NCBI GenBank assembly: GCA_018645325.1
Contig: JABGOU010000006.1
Span: forward strand, 1-64,000
Direction of reading: 5' to 3'
Length of the DNA: 64,000 bases
From: Desulfobacula sp.
GTDB taxonomy: Bacteria > Desulfobacterota > Desulfobacteria > Desulfobacterales > Desulfobacteraceae
Below the pieces are notes generated by a model that was not told the DNA's origin, made no database searches, and was given only the letters and a program-made list of their open reading frames with translations. This document shows, piece after piece, positions 33,691 through 43,337 of this stretch (its first letter is position 1; each line of letters starts with the position of its first letter). The position numbers were made by a program, and so were the translations under genes.

Positions 33691-35172
33691 ATGTTACTGA
33701 ATAATTTCCCTGAAAAAGATAGATTCTTAACCCTTACAGAAAAACACAATGTTGTTCCTGTCTGCACAGAGATACTTGCTGACATGGAAACCCCGGTTTC
33801 CCTTCTTAAGAAGTTCTATAGGGAAAAAAGGCCTGTTTTTCTTTTTGAAAGTGTTGAAGGGAAAGAAAGATGGGGCCGGTACAGTTTTCTTGGGACCTCT
33901 GCCAGAACACATGTTCAAATTTTTTCACAACATGTTGAAATAAGATCAAATGATAGAAAACAAATAATTCCTCATCATGGAGAACCATTAATCATGTTAA
34001 AGGATTTCATGGCCAAATTTTCCCCTGCCAAAATCCCCGAGTTACCACGATTCTGGGGGGGTCTTGTTGGATATTTTACCTATGAAATGGTATCTTTTTT
34101 TGAAAATATACCAAACAATTTACCCGAAACATCCCCTGTTGCGCATTTTATTTTGCCTGATGAAATCATCATTTTCGATAATATCAGAAATACATTGTTA
34201 TGTGTTGTAATAGCTTTTTTAGACGAGTATCAAGATAAACGTCAGGCTTTTGATGATGCTCAGGCAAAAATTTTTATAATGCTTGAAAAAATAAAAAATA
34301 TCATCCCTGCACTTGATGGGCCTGTTCAAAGTATCCTACCTCCAACCCCTGTTTTTGATGAGAATGACTATAGAAAAAATGTACAAAAAACCAAAGAATA
34401 TATTCTTGCCGGAGACATAATCCAGGCTGTTATATCCCAGCCTTTTTCATGTGACGCCCCAAAAGATCTTATTGAACTTTACCGGGCACAAAGATATATC
34501 AATCCATCTCCTTATCTTTTTTTCATGCATTATAATGAGGTTGCACTTGTGGGATCATCCCCTGAAGTTATGGTGCGTTTGGAAAATGGCCTGGCAACGT
34601 TAAGACCAATAGCGGGAACAAGGCCAAGAGGAAAAAATGAACAGGAAGACAGAAGGCTTGCACATGAACTTTTATCTGATGCAAAAGAACGTTCAGAACA
34701 TCTTATGCTTGTTGATCTTGGCCGCAATGATCTAGGGAGAATTGCTGAAACAGGAACTGTGCAGGTGACTGATCTCATGGTCGTTGAAAAATATTCCCAT
34801 GTCATGCACCTTGTTTCAAATATCAATTGTGAAATTCTAAAAGACAAAGACGTATGGGATCTTATCAGGGCTACATTTCCCGCAGGCACTCTTTCAGGCG
34901 CCCCAAAAGTACGTGCAATGGAAATAATTGCTGAACTTGAAAAAGAACCCAGAGGTCCATATGGAGGTGCAGTAGGATATATCTCTTTTGATGGGAATAT
35001 GGATCTTGCCATAACCATAAGAACAGCGGTTATTGAAAAAGACAAACTTACAATAAGAGCAGGAGCCGGTATTGTAGCAGATTCCGATCCGGAAAAAGAA
35101 CGACTTGAAACTGTGAATAAGGCAAAAGCCATTGAGAGAGCAATAAACATCTTAAATCATAAGGGAGAATAA
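33691..35172 (+). CDS. trpE: Anthranilate synthase component I
   Basis: The 493-residue protein is a full-length TrpE. The N-terminal half contains the tryptophan-feedback site region (VFLFESVEGKERWGRYSFLG, with the LLESVE-like element), and the C-terminal chorismate-binding half has IAGTRPRG, DLGRNDLGRIAETG, TFPAGTLSGAPKVRAMEI and the final GAGIVADSDPEKE. It makes anthranilate from chorismate with TrpG. AAAAGG lies before the ATG. It is the first structural gene after the attenuator and is two bases from trpG. Confidence 0.97.
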   Translation: MLLNNFPEKDRFLTLTEKHNVVPVCTEILADMETPVSLLKKFYREKRPVFLFESVEGKERWGRYSFLGTSARTHVQIFSQHVEIRSNDRKQIIPHHGEPLIMLKDFMAKFSPAKIPELPRFWGGLVGYFTYEMVSFFENIPNNLPETSPVAHFILPDEIIIFDNIRNTLLCVVIAFLDEYQDKRQAFDDAQAKIFIMLEKIKNIIPALDGPVQSILPPTPVFDENDYRKNVQKTKEYILAGDIIQAVISQPFSCDAPKDLIELYRAQRYINPSPYLFFMHYNEVALVGSSPEVMVRLENGLATLRPIAGTRPRGKNEQEDRRLAHELLSDAKERSEHLMLVDLGRNDLGRIAETGTVQVTDLMVVEKYSHVMHLVSNINCEILKDKDVWDLIRATFPAGTLSGAPKVRAMEIIAELEKEPRGPYGGAVGYISFDGNMDLAITIRTAVIEKDKLTIRAGAGIVADSDPEKERLETVNKAKAIERAINILNHKGE

Positions 35173-35174
35173 TC

Positions 35175-35750
35175 ATGATTGTAATGATAGATAATTATGA
35201 TTCTTTTACATATAATCTGGTTCAATATTTAAGAATTCTGGGCGCCGAAGTACTGGTATTCAGGAATGACAAATTTAAAATAGATGACATAGCTTCAATA
35301 GATCCTGCTGGCATAGTTATTTCCCCGGGACCGGGACGGCCTAAAAATGCTGGATTAACAATTTCTGTAATTGAAAATTTTTCCGGGAAAAAACCTGTTC
35401 TAGGAATTTGTTTAGGGCATCAGAGTATTGCTTTAGCCTTTGGGGGGAAAATCATACCTGCAAAAAAAATAATGCATGGTAAAACATCCATGGTAAATAC
35501 GGATGGCAAGCATATCTATACCGGAATTAAAAAACCTTTTCAGGCAATGCGCTACCATTCTTTAGCCGTTTGCCGTGACACCCTTCCGGATTGTTTTGAA
35601 ATAACCTCACAAACAGATGATGGTGAAATAATGGGTATAAGACATAAAAGCCATTCAACCCAGGGGATGCAGTTTCACCCGGAATCCATCATGACACCTG
35701 TTGGAAAAAGGCTGCTCAGAAATTTTTTAAAAAGTACTGGGGACATATAA
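35175..35750 (+). CDS. trpG: Anthranilate synthase component II (glutamine amidotransferase)
   Basis: The 191-residue class I amidotransferase begins MIVMIDNYDSFTYNLVQYL, has the oxyanion loop SPGPGRP, the nucleophile Cys in LGICLGHQSIA, and the catalytic His-Glu in QFHPESIMT. It supplies ammonia to TrpE. It is a separate protein, not fused to TrpD. The 102-bp gap to trpD contains a long palindrome. Confidence 0.97.
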   Translation: MIVMIDNYDSFTYNLVQYLRILGAEVLVFRNDKFKIDDIASIDPAGIVISPGPGRPKNAGLTISVIENFSGKKPVLGICLGHQSIALAFGGKIIPAKKIMHGKTSMVNTDGKHIYTGIKKPFQAMRYHSLAVCRDTLPDCFEITSQTDDGEIMGIRHKSHSTQGMQFHPESIMTPVGKRLLRNFLKSTGDI

Positions 35751-35766
35751 ATCGGGGTCATAAATC

Positions 35767-35830
35767 GGGGTCAGGCTTTCCTTATTGTCTTTATTGAGCT
35801 CAATAAAGACAATAAGGAAAGCCTGACCCC
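35767..35830. repeat. 64-bp perfect palindrome in the trpG-trpD gap
   Basis: Beginning GGGGTCAGGCTTTCC and ending GGAAAGCCTGACCCC, the two 32-base arms are exact mirror images meeting at GAGCTC. A partial extra copy of its end (ATCGGGGTCA) lies just upstream at about 35751-35760. The GGGGTCAGGCTT end is of the kind found in REP-type elements mobilised by TnpREP (RAYT) transposases, which is recollection rather than a search. As RNA it would form a near-loopless stem between trpG and trpD and could alter downstream expression. Confidence 0.92.
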
Positions 35831-35852
35831 AAATAAATAAAGGAAAAGAATA

Positions 35853-36869
35853 ATGTTTCGAAAAAATTTAAATAAAATTATCAAGGGTCGCAACTTAAGT
35901 GATTCTGAAATGTCTCAAATGATCCTGGATATTTTTTCAGGTGATATTACAGATGCTCAAATCGGCGCTTTTATGGCAGCATTGGCTGCAAAGGGTGAAA
36001 CCTTTGAAGAACTGGCAGGAGCTGCCCGCGCAATGAGGAAAAAAGCTATAAAAATACAAGTGTCTTCTCCCATTGTTGTTGACACCTGTGGAACGGGTGG
36101 AGATGGTTTAAATACATTTAATATTTCAACAACAACTGCCTTTGTTGTTGCAGGTTGTGATGTTATCGTTGCAAAACATGGAAACAGAAGTGTTTCAAGC
36201 AAATGCGGAAGTGCGGATGTTCTCGAAGCCTTAGGCGTAAAACTTGACCTTGATCCTGAAATTGTAGAGGAAGCTATTGAAGAAGTCGGTATTGGTTTTC
36301 TTTTTGCGCCCCAATATCACGGGGCCATGAAATATGCTCTCAAAGCAAGAAAAGAAGTGGGGATAAGAAGTATTTTCAATATGCTGGGGCCTTTATCCAA
36401 TCCTGCTGCTGCAAATTGCCAGCTCCTTGGCGTATATGCCCCTGAGTTAACGGAAATGTTTGCCCAGGCATTAAATATGCTCGGCATTAAAAAAGCCTTT
36501 GTTGTTCATGGCCACGATGGTCTGGATGAAATATCAATCTGCGCGCCTACAAGGGTATCCCAATTAGATTCAGGCCAGATCAAAACCTTTGATTTAAATC
36601 CTGAAAAATATTTTGGAGAATATGCAGATCCGAGTGATCTTTTTGGAGGTGATGTAAAAAAAAATGTTGAAATCACCCAAAATATTTTGGCTGGAAAAAA
36701 AGGACCTGAACAAAATATTGTACTGCTTAATTCTTCTGCAGCACTTGTTGCCGCGGGAAAGGCAAATAATTTTGACCAGGGAATAAAAATTGCTCAGGCA
36801 TCTATAGATACTGGTGCTGCAAAAGATAAACTTGACAGGCTCGTTCAATTTACCCGGGAAAACGGATAA
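35853..36869 (+). CDS. trpD: Anthranilate phosphoribosyltransferase
   Basis: The 338-residue protein has the PRPP-binding glycine loop CGTGGDG, the STTTAFVVAGCDV block, KHGNRSVSSKCGSADVLEALG for anthranilate, and GPLSNPA. It transfers phosphoribosyl to anthranilate. AAGGAAAAG precedes the ATG. Normal length, separate from trpG. Confidence 0.97.
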   Translation: MFRKNLNKIIKGRNLSDSEMSQMILDIFSGDITDAQIGAFMAALAAKGETFEELAGAARAMRKKAIKIQVSSPIVVDTCGTGGDGLNTFNISTTTAFVVAGCDVIVAKHGNRSVSSKCGSADVLEALGVKLDLDPEIVEEAIEEVGIGFLFAPQYHGAMKYALKARKEVGIRSIFNMLGPLSNPAAANCQLLGVYAPELTEMFAQALNMLGIKKAFVVHGHDGLDEISICAPTRVSQLDSGQIKTFDLNPEKYFGEYADPSDLFGGDVKKNVEITQNILAGKKGPEQNIVLLNSSAALVAAGKANNFDQGIKIAQASIDTGAAKDKLDRLVQFTRENG

Positions 36870-36940
36870 ACTGGCGATCACAGTCCGGACAATAAATAAA
36901 TTTAAATTATTATACCTTTAATCTCCCGGAGCAAAGACAT

Positions 36941-37735
36941 ATGGAAAAAAATTTTTTATCAATTATTGTTGATCATAAAAAACAGGAAGTTGCTTTGGCA
37001 AAAAAACATATCAGTGAGAATCAATTAATGAAAAGAGCGGCCAAAAGAGACGGCAAACGCCCTTTTCTTGAAAACCTTAAAAGATATAATGGTGTGAATA
37101 CAGTTAATATTATTGCAGAAATAAAAAGGGCATCCCCTTCAAAAGGAGATATCGATATTAATTTGAATCCTGAAACTCTTGCCAAAGAATACGAAAAAGG
37201 AGGAGCTTGTGCATTATCTGTACTAACAGAGACAAAATATTTCAAAGGCAGTTTTGATGATTTTAAAAAAACCCGTGACGTATCATCCCTTCCCATGCTG
37301 AGAAAAGATTTCATGATATCAGCATATCAGCTCTATGAATCCTGTGTTCTTAATGCAGATGCTGTTCTTCTCATTGCCCGCATTCTTTCAAAAACACAGC
37401 TTAAGGATTATCTTGATCTATCAGCCGAGTTGAATTTGGATGCCCTGGTTGAAATCAATTCTGAAAAAGATCTTGAATCTGCAAATGATGCCGGTGCAAA
37501 ACTGATCGGGATTAATAACAGGAACTTAAGTTCCTTTGATACGGATATAAAGACTGCCATGCGCCTTGCTTGTCTTCTTGATTCCGACCAGATTGCTGTT
37601 GCGGCAAGCGGTATAACAAGCAAAGACGATATTATCAAGAACCAATCATTTGGCATCTATAATTTTCTCATTGGAGAGAGTCTGGTAAAGGCCGAAAGTA
37701 CCACGGATTTTTTAAAATCACTCTATTCCTTATGA
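36941..37735 (+). CDS. trpC: Indole-3-glycerol phosphate synthase
   Basis: A 264-residue TIM barrel with the conserved IIAEIKRASPSKGDI near residue 60, VLTETKYFKGS, PMLRKDFMI, LIGINNRNLSSF and the final AASGITSKDDI and LIGESLVKA. It closes the indole ring on carboxyphenylaminodeoxyribulose phosphate. A CCGGAG site lies before the ATG at 36941. Confidence 0.97.
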   Translation: MEKNFLSIIVDHKKQEVALAKKHISENQLMKRAAKRDGKRPFLENLKRYNGVNTVNIIAEIKRASPSKGDIDINLNPETLAKEYEKGGACALSVLTETKYFKGSFDDFKKTRDVSSLPMLRKDFMISAYQLYESCVLNADAVLLIARILSKTQLKDYLDLSAELNLDALVEINSEKDLESANDAGAKLIGINNRNLSSFDTDIKTAMRLACLLDSDQIAVAASGITSKDDIIKNQSFGIYNFLIGESLVKAESTTDFLKSLYSL

Positions 37736-37752
37736 AATAAAGGGAAAATGTT

Positions 37753-38442
37753 ATGAACAAAACCATTATAAAAAATTCATCATATATCCCGCAGGTTAAA
37801 ATATGCGGCCTTACAAGGGTTGATGAAGCCATGCAATGTGCTGAACTTGGGCCGGATGCCATTGGATTGGTGTTCTTTGAAAAAAGTACAAGAAATATCA
37901 CAATAGAAAAGGCAAAGGAAATCAGTTTAAACCTGCCAAAAAATATTTCAACCATTGGTGTTTTTGTAAATCAACCATTGGGATATATCATGGAACGGGT
38001 TGAAAAATGCTCTTTAGATGCTGTTCAGCTTCATGGCATGGAACCTCCTGATCTTGTGAACCAGCTCATGGAACTCGATCTCATTGTAATAAAATGTCTT
38101 TATGTTGATAGCCGGCCTTTTCTAAAAGATGTTTCAGAATATAATGCCACAGCTTATCTTGTTGAATGTGCAAAAGGGATTTTACCGGGAGGGAATGCTC
38201 TTTCATGGAATTGGGCAAGGGTAAAAGATTTTGGGATAAACCACCCTTTTATACTTGCCGGCGGACTTAAGCCGGAAAATATAAAAGAGGCAATACATAA
38301 AAGCCTGCCCCATGCAGTTGATGTCAGTTCAGGAGTTGAAAAAGCACCTGGACGAAAAGATATGGCAAAAATAAAAGCCTTTATAAAAGCTGTTTCAAAA
38401 TCTTCAATAAAGGGAAAAAATAATTTAAGGAGAATTTTTTAA
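37753..38442 (+). CDS. trpF: Phosphoribosylanthranilate isomerase
   Basis: A 229-residue barrel with the starting motif [12 protein letters not shown] (catalytic Cys), [14 protein letters not shown], and the phosphate loop [10 protein letters not shown] and [12 protein letters not shown]. It has a slightly long N-terminus of about 15 residues before KICG. Its TAA overlaps the trpB ATG by one base (TAATG), so the two are coupled. Confidence 0.96.
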   Translation: MNKTIIKNSSYIPQVKICGLTRVDEAMQCAELGPDAIGLVFFEKSTRNITIEKAKEISLNLPKNISTIGVFVNQPLGYIMERVEKCSLDAVQLHGMEPPDLVNQLMELDLIVIKCLYVDSRPFLKDVSEYNATAYLVECAKGILPGGNALSWNWARVKDFGINHPFILAGGLKPENIKEAIHKSLPHAVDVSSGVEKAPGRKDMAKIKAFIKAVSKSSIKGKNNLRRIF

Positions 38443-39656
38443 TGACAATAAATCATTTATACCCTGATTCCAGGGGACATTTTGGCCCATATGGCGGTCG
38501 TTATGTTGGAGAAACATTGATGCCTGCCATACTGGAGCTTGAACAAGCGTATAATAATTATTTCCAGGATAAGACATTTAATAATGAATTAACAACGCTT
38601 TTAAAAGATTATGTAGGCCGTCCCACTCCCCTTTATTTTGCGAAAAGGCTTACAAGACATCTTAAAGGTGCATCCATATATTTTAAAAGAGAAGATCTTG
38701 CACATACAGGCGCTCACAAAATCAACAATACACTGGGCCAGGCACTCCTTGCAAAATACATGGGTAAAACAAAATTAATTGCAGAAACAGGTGCAGGCCA
38801 GCATGGGGTTGCAACTGCAACAACTGCAGCATTATTTGGAATGGAATGTAAAATTTTTATGGGGGTTGAAGATATACAAAGACAGGCTCCAAATGTAAAG
38901 CGAATGAAGCTTTTAGGAGCAAGTGTTTTCCCTGTGGATTCAGGTTCAGGCACACTAAAGGATGCCATGAATAAAGCCATGAGATACTGGGTAGGAAAGG
39001 TTGCGGATACATTTTATGTAATTGGTTCCGTTGCAGGTCCGCACCCCTACCCTGCCATGGTCCGCGATTTTCAAAAAATCATCGGCGTTGAAACAAAAAA
39101 ACAAATCCTTGAGGCTGCCGGTCGTCTTCCGGATCTGCTTATTGCCTGTGTAGGGGGTGGAAGTAATGCCATGGGACTTTTTTATCCCTTTATTAATGAT
39201 TCCTGCGGTCTCACAGGGGTTGAAGCAGCCGGTTTAGGCATTAAAACAGGTAAACATGCCGTTACTCTTGGTGAGGGCAGCCCAGGTGTTCTCCATGGTT
39301 CTAAATCCTATGTGCTTCAGGATGAAAACGGACAAATTAAAGAAGCCCACTCCATTTCGGCAGGACTTGATTATCCCGGCGTCGGCCCGGAACATGCCCT
39401 TTTAAAAGACCTTAAAAGGGCAAATTATGTTTCTGTAACAGACAGCCAGGCATTGGAAGCATTTCAAATACTTTGCAGCCTGGAAGGTATCATCCCTGCT
39501 CTTGAAAGTTCCCATGCAGTTTTTTATGCCATGGACCAGGCAAAAAAAAGGTCAAAAGATGAAATCATTATTGTCAATCTCTCGGGGCGTGGTGACAAAG
39601 ATCTTGAAACCGTATTTTCTGTTTTGGGAATGAATAAAGGAGATAAAAATGAATAG
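38442..39656 (+). CDS. trpB: Tryptophan synthase beta subunit
   Basis: A 404-residue PLP enzyme. [15 protein letters not shown], the PLP lysine in [27 protein letters not shown], and the phosphate loop [11 protein letters not shown] are all intact, as is [13 protein letters not shown]. It condenses indole with serine. It overlaps trpA by eight bases. Confidence 0.98.
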   Translation: MTINHLYPDSRGHFGPYGGRYVGETLMPAILELEQAYNNYFQDKTFNNELTTLLKDYVGRPTPLYFAKRLTRHLKGASIYFKREDLAHTGAHKINNTLGQALLAKYMGKTKLIAETGAGQHGVATATTAALFGMECKIFMGVEDIQRQAPNVKRMKLLGASVFPVDSGSGTLKDAMNKAMRYWVGKVADTFYVIGSVAGPHPYPAMVRDFQKIIGVETKKQILEAAGRLPDLLIACVGGGSNAMGLFYPFINDSCGLTGVEAAGLGIKTGKHAVTLGEGSPGVLHGSKSYVLQDENGQIKEAHSISAGLDYPGVGPEHALLKDLKRANYVSVTDSQALEAFQILCSLEGIIPALESSHAVFYAMDQAKKRSKDEIIIVNLSGRGDKDLETVFSVLGMNKGDKNE

Positions 39657-40455
39657 AATAAAAAAAGCCTTTGAACAGGTTAAAAAAAAAGGTGATAAGG
39701 CAGTCATCGGATTTGTAACTGCAGGTGACCCAGATTTTGATACCTCACTTGAACTCATTAAACAAATGTGTTCTTCAGGCCTTGATATTTTGGAACTGGG
39801 CATCCCTTTTTCAGATCCGACAGCTGATGGTCCGGTTATCCAAAGGGCTTCAGCAAGAGCAATTGCAAACGGTATTAATGTGGCAGCTGTTTTAAAAATA
39901 GCAGGTAAAATTCGTAAAACAACTAAGATTCCAATCATTCTTTTCTCTTACTACAATCCAATCCATGCCTATGGAGCCAAAAATTTTTACACGGATTCAT
40001 TAAAGGCTGGAGTGGATGGTGTTTTAATTGTGGACCTGCCACCTGAAGAATCTTACGAAATGACATCAAAATGGACAGGAGACGATCTTTGTCTTATCCG
40101 ATTAATTGCTCCGACAACTCCTTTATCAAGGATGAAAAAAATATCAACTGGTGCTTCAGGTTTTTTATATCTTGTTTCAAAAACCGGTGTAACGGGCAGC
40201 TGCCATCTTGATACCTTCAATATTGAAAACCAGGTTAATGATCTAAGGCATTTTACTAATCTACCCATATGTGTAGGTTTTGGCATATCCACTGCCAGAG
40301 ATGTTAAGGCAATTTCAAAATTTGCCGACGGCATTGTTATCGGGACTGCCTTTATAAAATTGATTGAATCTAACCTTGAGAATAAAGAACTGCCTTTAAT
40401 CTTGGGAAAAAAGGTTAAGGAATATAAGAACGCTGCAAAAATGGGATGTGTCTGA
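39649..40455 (+). CDS. trpA: Tryptophan synthase alpha subunit
   Basis: A 268-residue barrel. Catalytic Glu and Asp lie in [20 protein letters not shown], followed by [13 protein letters not shown] and [12 protein letters not shown], and the phosphate loop [10 protein letters not shown]. It splits indole-3-glycerol phosphate for TrpB. It is the last trp gene; no clear terminator follows. Confidence 0.97.
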   Translation: MNRIKKAFEQVKKKGDKAVIGFVTAGDPDFDTSLELIKQMCSSGLDILELGIPFSDPTADGPVIQRASARAIANGINVAAVLKIAGKIRKTTKIPIILFSYYNPIHAYGAKNFYTDSLKAGVDGVLIVDLPPEESYEMTSKWTGDDLCLIRLIAPTTPLSRMKKISTGASGFLYLVSKTGVTGSCHLDTFNIENQVNDLRHFTNLPICVGFGISTARDVKAISKFADGIVIGTAFIKLIESNLENKELPLILGKKVKEYKNAAKMGCV

Positions 40456-40624
40456 CCACAGCATACAAAATTCTTCATAATTCGAGTTGATAATTATTTG
40501 CCACCGAGAAATGCTGAGTTATAAGCGGGATGGACAATTGATTGATTATATGCTATCGATTAAACTTTAACAGCCTAGCAGCACAAGCTTCATTGGAGCG
40601 GCAGCGTAGTAAAAACTTCAGCGG
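40456..40624. other. Intergenic segment after trpA
   Basis: About 170 bases without a gene. It joins the end of the trp operon to a broken histidine kinase tail. No repeat or terminator is clear, and the junction may be a deletion scar. Confidence 0.4.
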
Positions 40625-40777
40625 CAGGAAGGAACCGGTCTCGGGTTATCGATGAGTTACTGTATTATCAAGAGGCATGGAGGAGGAATTGACGTTGAGA
40701 ATATTCCGGGGCAAGGCACTACATTTACATTACCGATTGAAAGTGTTGAAGGAGAAAAAAATGTTATTAACAACTAA
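40625..40777 (+). pseudogene. Histidine kinase C-terminal remnant
   Basis: One frame encodes QEGTGLGLSMSYCIIK, RHGGGIDVENIPGQGTTFTL and PIESVEG before a TAA at 40775, which is the G2 box and final strands of a histidine kinase ATPase domain. An in-frame stop (TAA) lies a few codons upstream, and no kinase core is present. The stop overlaps the HD-GYP gene start by 17 bases, as expected if an intact kinase and the HD-GYP gene were once a translationally coupled pair and most of the kinase was deleted. Confidence 0.75.
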
Positions 40778-42026
40778 TACAATTCACCGTCAACTTTTAT
40801 TCAGGTTTTTCCTTGTTTGGGTATCGATTTCAATTATTGCCGGGAGCATCTCCTTTTATATTGAATATGAGGCAACTGACAAATTCGTAGTTGAGCTTGC
40901 ACGGGATGAAGCCCGGTTTATTCTTGCAGATCTGGAAACCTCTTTTGACAGCAAGGATGCCCGGATATTTCAATTACTTGAAGAACGGTTGTTTGAAATA
41001 AGCAGCAGGGGGCATTTTGTCGTAGTGGAAGTATATGATATGGCAAATGAGCTAGTAGCGGAACACATTGCCCATGACGGGAAGGATGTGGAAAAGTGGC
41101 TTGATAAAAATCTGCACAATCAGTATCTGGTCGGGGCTACTTCTTACAAACGATTTTCTTTGGGAGAAAACCAGTTTCTTATGGTTTTCGTACCCTTGTA
41201 TGATGAAAGAGCAAATCAAAAAGGCCATTTTGAGGGAGTATACAGGATTCCCAATGAGGTATTGCAACGGATGGAGCGCCAACCTCTGGTTTCTGCAGGG
41301 GTTGTATTTGCAGCAGTATTGGCGACCATATTTATTCTTTACCCTATAGTTATTAGTATGCATCGAAATTTGAAATTGCTGACCCTGGATTTGGCCAATG
41401 CCAATATAGGCATATTAGAGACCTTAGGCGCGGCTATTTCAAAACGTGACAGCGATACAAGTGAGCATAATTATAGGGTCACTCTCTATGCCATCCGAAT
41501 TGCAGAAGAGTTTGGCTTAAAAAGGGCGAAGATGCGTGGTCTTATTAAAGGAGCTTTTTTGCATGATGTTGGAAAAATAGGGATCCATGATAGCATTCTT
41601 TTAAAACCCGGCAAGCTCAATGATGAAGAATTCGCAATCATGAAAACTCATGTTGACCATGGTGTGGAAATTGTAAAAGAACACGCATGGCTGACAGATG
41701 CTGTCAAGGTAGTTGTGGGTCACCATGAAAAGGTGGACGGCAGCGGTTATCCAAAGGGTTTAAAACAGGAAAAAATTCCACTGAATGCAAGGATTTTTGC
41801 GATTGCCGATGTCTTTGACGCCCTGATGTCCGAAAGACCATATAAAAAATCTTTTTCTTTTGAAAAGAGTATTGCCATTATGCAGGAAGGAAAAGGGCTC
41901 CATTTTGATGTTGATCTGTTGGATATTTTTTGTAAAATAGCTGCAAGTATTTCAGGAGAGATTTTAGAATGTGATGCCCCAACCTTGAAAAAGATGTTGA
42001 AGCAGGAGACCTTGCGTTATTTTTGA
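40761..42026 (+). CDS. Membrane-anchored HD-GYP domain phosphodiesterase
   Basis: The 421-residue protein has an N-terminal membrane segment (LFRFFLVWVSISIIAGSISF), a periplasmic sensing part of about 130 residues, a second membrane segment (VVFAAVLATIFILYPIV) and an HD-GYP domain with FLHDVGKIGIHD, HVDHGVEI, VVGHHEKVDGSGYPKGL and ADVFDALMSERPYK. The metal ligands and GYP motif are intact, so it probably hydrolyses cyclic di-GMP. The ATG at 40761 is chosen because GGAG lies immediately upstream and the predicted membrane helix follows; a longer frame from 40677 begins inside the kinase remnant. The original partner kinase appears to be lost. Confidence 0.9.
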   Translation: MLLTTNTIHRQLLFRFFLVWVSISIIAGSISFYIEYEATDKFVVELARDEARFILADLETSFDSKDARIFQLLEERLFEISSRGHFVVVEVYDMANELVAEHIAHDGKDVEKWLDKNLHNQYLVGATSYKRFSLGENQFLMVFVPLYDERANQKGHFEGVYRIPNEVLQRMERQPLVSAGVVFAAVLATIFILYPIVISMHRNLKLLTLDLANANIGILETLGAAISKRDSDTSEHNYRVTLYAIRIAEEFGLKRAKMRGLIKGAFLHDVGKIGIHDSILLKPGKLNDEEFAIMKTHVDHGVEIVKEHAWLTDAVKVVVGHHEKVDGSGYPKGLKQEKIPLNARIFAIADVFDALMSERPYKKSFSFEKSIAIMQEGKGLHFDVDLLDIFCKIAASISGEILECDAPTLKKMLKQETLRYF

Positions 42027-42247
42027 GTGAGCCCTCAGCCTGCAACCTTGAATTTGCAGGTGAAATAAAAAGCGCTTCCGTCGGCCTGAGTAAAATTTGA
42101 AAATATCAATTCGTGTTTGTCTTCGAGAATACCGATTCCGGGGTCTATTGGTGGGTTTCATAATTGCAGGAGATCCCCCCCCCTGAAGAAGACAGAGAAG
42201 AGCTGCACAGGAGAACCCAAATTATAAAGCTCCAGAGAGATTTTACC

Positions 42248-42682
42248 ATGGCTAAACCCGACAATCAGTCCGATGCAAATTGGACTCTTCTTTTTTTAAC
42301 CTGGCTTATAGTCAGCGCATCAACTCTGGGAAGTCTGTTCTTCAGCCATGTAATGGAGTTCGCTCCCTGTGTTTTGTGCTGGTATCAGAGAATCTGTTTA
42401 TTTCCCCTGGTTATTATCCTGGCCGCAGGACTTTTCCCCTTTGATAAAAGTGTTGTAAGGTATGCGCTGCCCCTGTCGATTGCAGGGTGGTTAACGGCAT
42501 TTTATCATAATTTAGTGTACTCCGGATTTATCCCTCAGGAATTACAACCATGCAGCCAGGGGGCTTCCTGTACGGAAAAATACATAGACCTTTTTGGTTT
42601 TTTAACCATACCCATGCTTTCTTTACTTTCGTTTTCAATAATTATAACACTCTTATTTATTTTAAAGAGGAGGATATCTTAA
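42248..42682 (+). CDS. DsbB-family disulfide oxidoreductase
   Basis: A 144-residue membrane protein with four predicted helices, the quinone-linked pair CVLC in the first periplasmic loop (APCVLCWYQR) and a second pair near QPCSQGASCTEKY. This matches the DsbB/BdbC pattern that re-oxidises a DsbA-like partner with quinone. The start at 42248 (MAKPDNQ) is preferred over a longer frame from 42164, whose extra residues are not membrane-like. The partner gene starts right after the stop codon. Confidence 0.88.
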   Translation: MAKPDNQSDANWTLLFLTWLIVSASTLGSLFFSHVMEFAPCVLCWYQRICLFPLVIILAAGLFPFDKSVVRYALPLSIAGWLTAFYHNLVYSGFIPQELQPCSQGASCTEKYIDLFGFLTIPMLSLLSFSIIITLLFILKRRIS

Positions 42683-43330
42683 ATGAAATATAAAATATTT
42701 GCAGCCACCTGCCTTGTATTGATCGGTATATTCTGGGCAACCTCTTACTATTATAAAGTCCAGCAGGCCCGCATGTATGACTTTATGGCCCAGAATAATT
42801 CCTCAACTTTTGTCCGGGACCATTCCATGACACTTGGCAGTGATGATGCAAAAGTCTACCTTGTCGAATTTATGGACCCGGCCTGTGAAACCTGTGCAGC
42901 TTTTTCACCCTATGTCAAACAGATGATGAAAAACAATCCCGGTAAAATAAAACTGGTTCTTAGATATGCTCCTTTTCATGATGGTGCTGAATACTTTGTA
43001 AAAATTCTTGAAGCAGCCAGAAAGCAGGGGAAATATTGGGAGACACTGGATGTAATGTTCAAATCCCAAGCTTCTTGGGCCAGTCATCATAACCCGCAGC
43101 CCAAAAAAATATGGCAGTTCCTTCCAAAGGCCGGACTTGATTTGGCAAAAATCAGAAAAGATATGAATGACCCTGCATTTGTTAAACTTATTGAACAGGA
43201 TCTTGCCGATGCCAAAACGCTTAACGTTAAAAAAACACCTGGATATTTTGTCAATGGAAAACCCCTCAAGACCTTTGGATATAAGCAGTTGTATAAATTG
43301 ATCGAATCGGAAATAAAAGCAAAATATTAA
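42683..43330 (+). CDS. DsbA-like thioredoxin-fold oxidoreductase
   Basis: The 215-residue protein has an N-terminal membrane anchor (FAATCLVLIGIFWATSYYY) and a thioredoxin-fold domain with the redox motif DPACETC and the cis-proline region VKKTPGYFVNG, followed by a conserved LKTFGYKQL end. It should introduce disulfides in exported proteins. It begins at the first base after the DsbB stop, so the two form one operon. Confidence 0.88.
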   Translation: MKYKIFAATCLVLIGIFWATSYYYKVQQARMYDFMAQNNSSTFVRDHSMTLGSDDAKVYLVEFMDPACETCAAFSPYVKQMMKNNPGKIKLVLRYAPFHDGAEYFVKILEAARKQGKYWETLDVMFKSQASWASHHNPQPKKIWQFLPKAGLDLAKIRKDMNDPAFVKLIEQDLADAKTLNVKKTPGYFVNGKPLKTFGYKQLYKLIESEIKAKY

Positions 43331-43337
43331 AATTTTA

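Noticed and set aside
40677-40760. N-terminal extension of the HD-GYP protein
   Set aside because: This stretch is the out-of-frame reading of a histidine kinase remnant, and a good ribosome site directly precedes ATG 40761.
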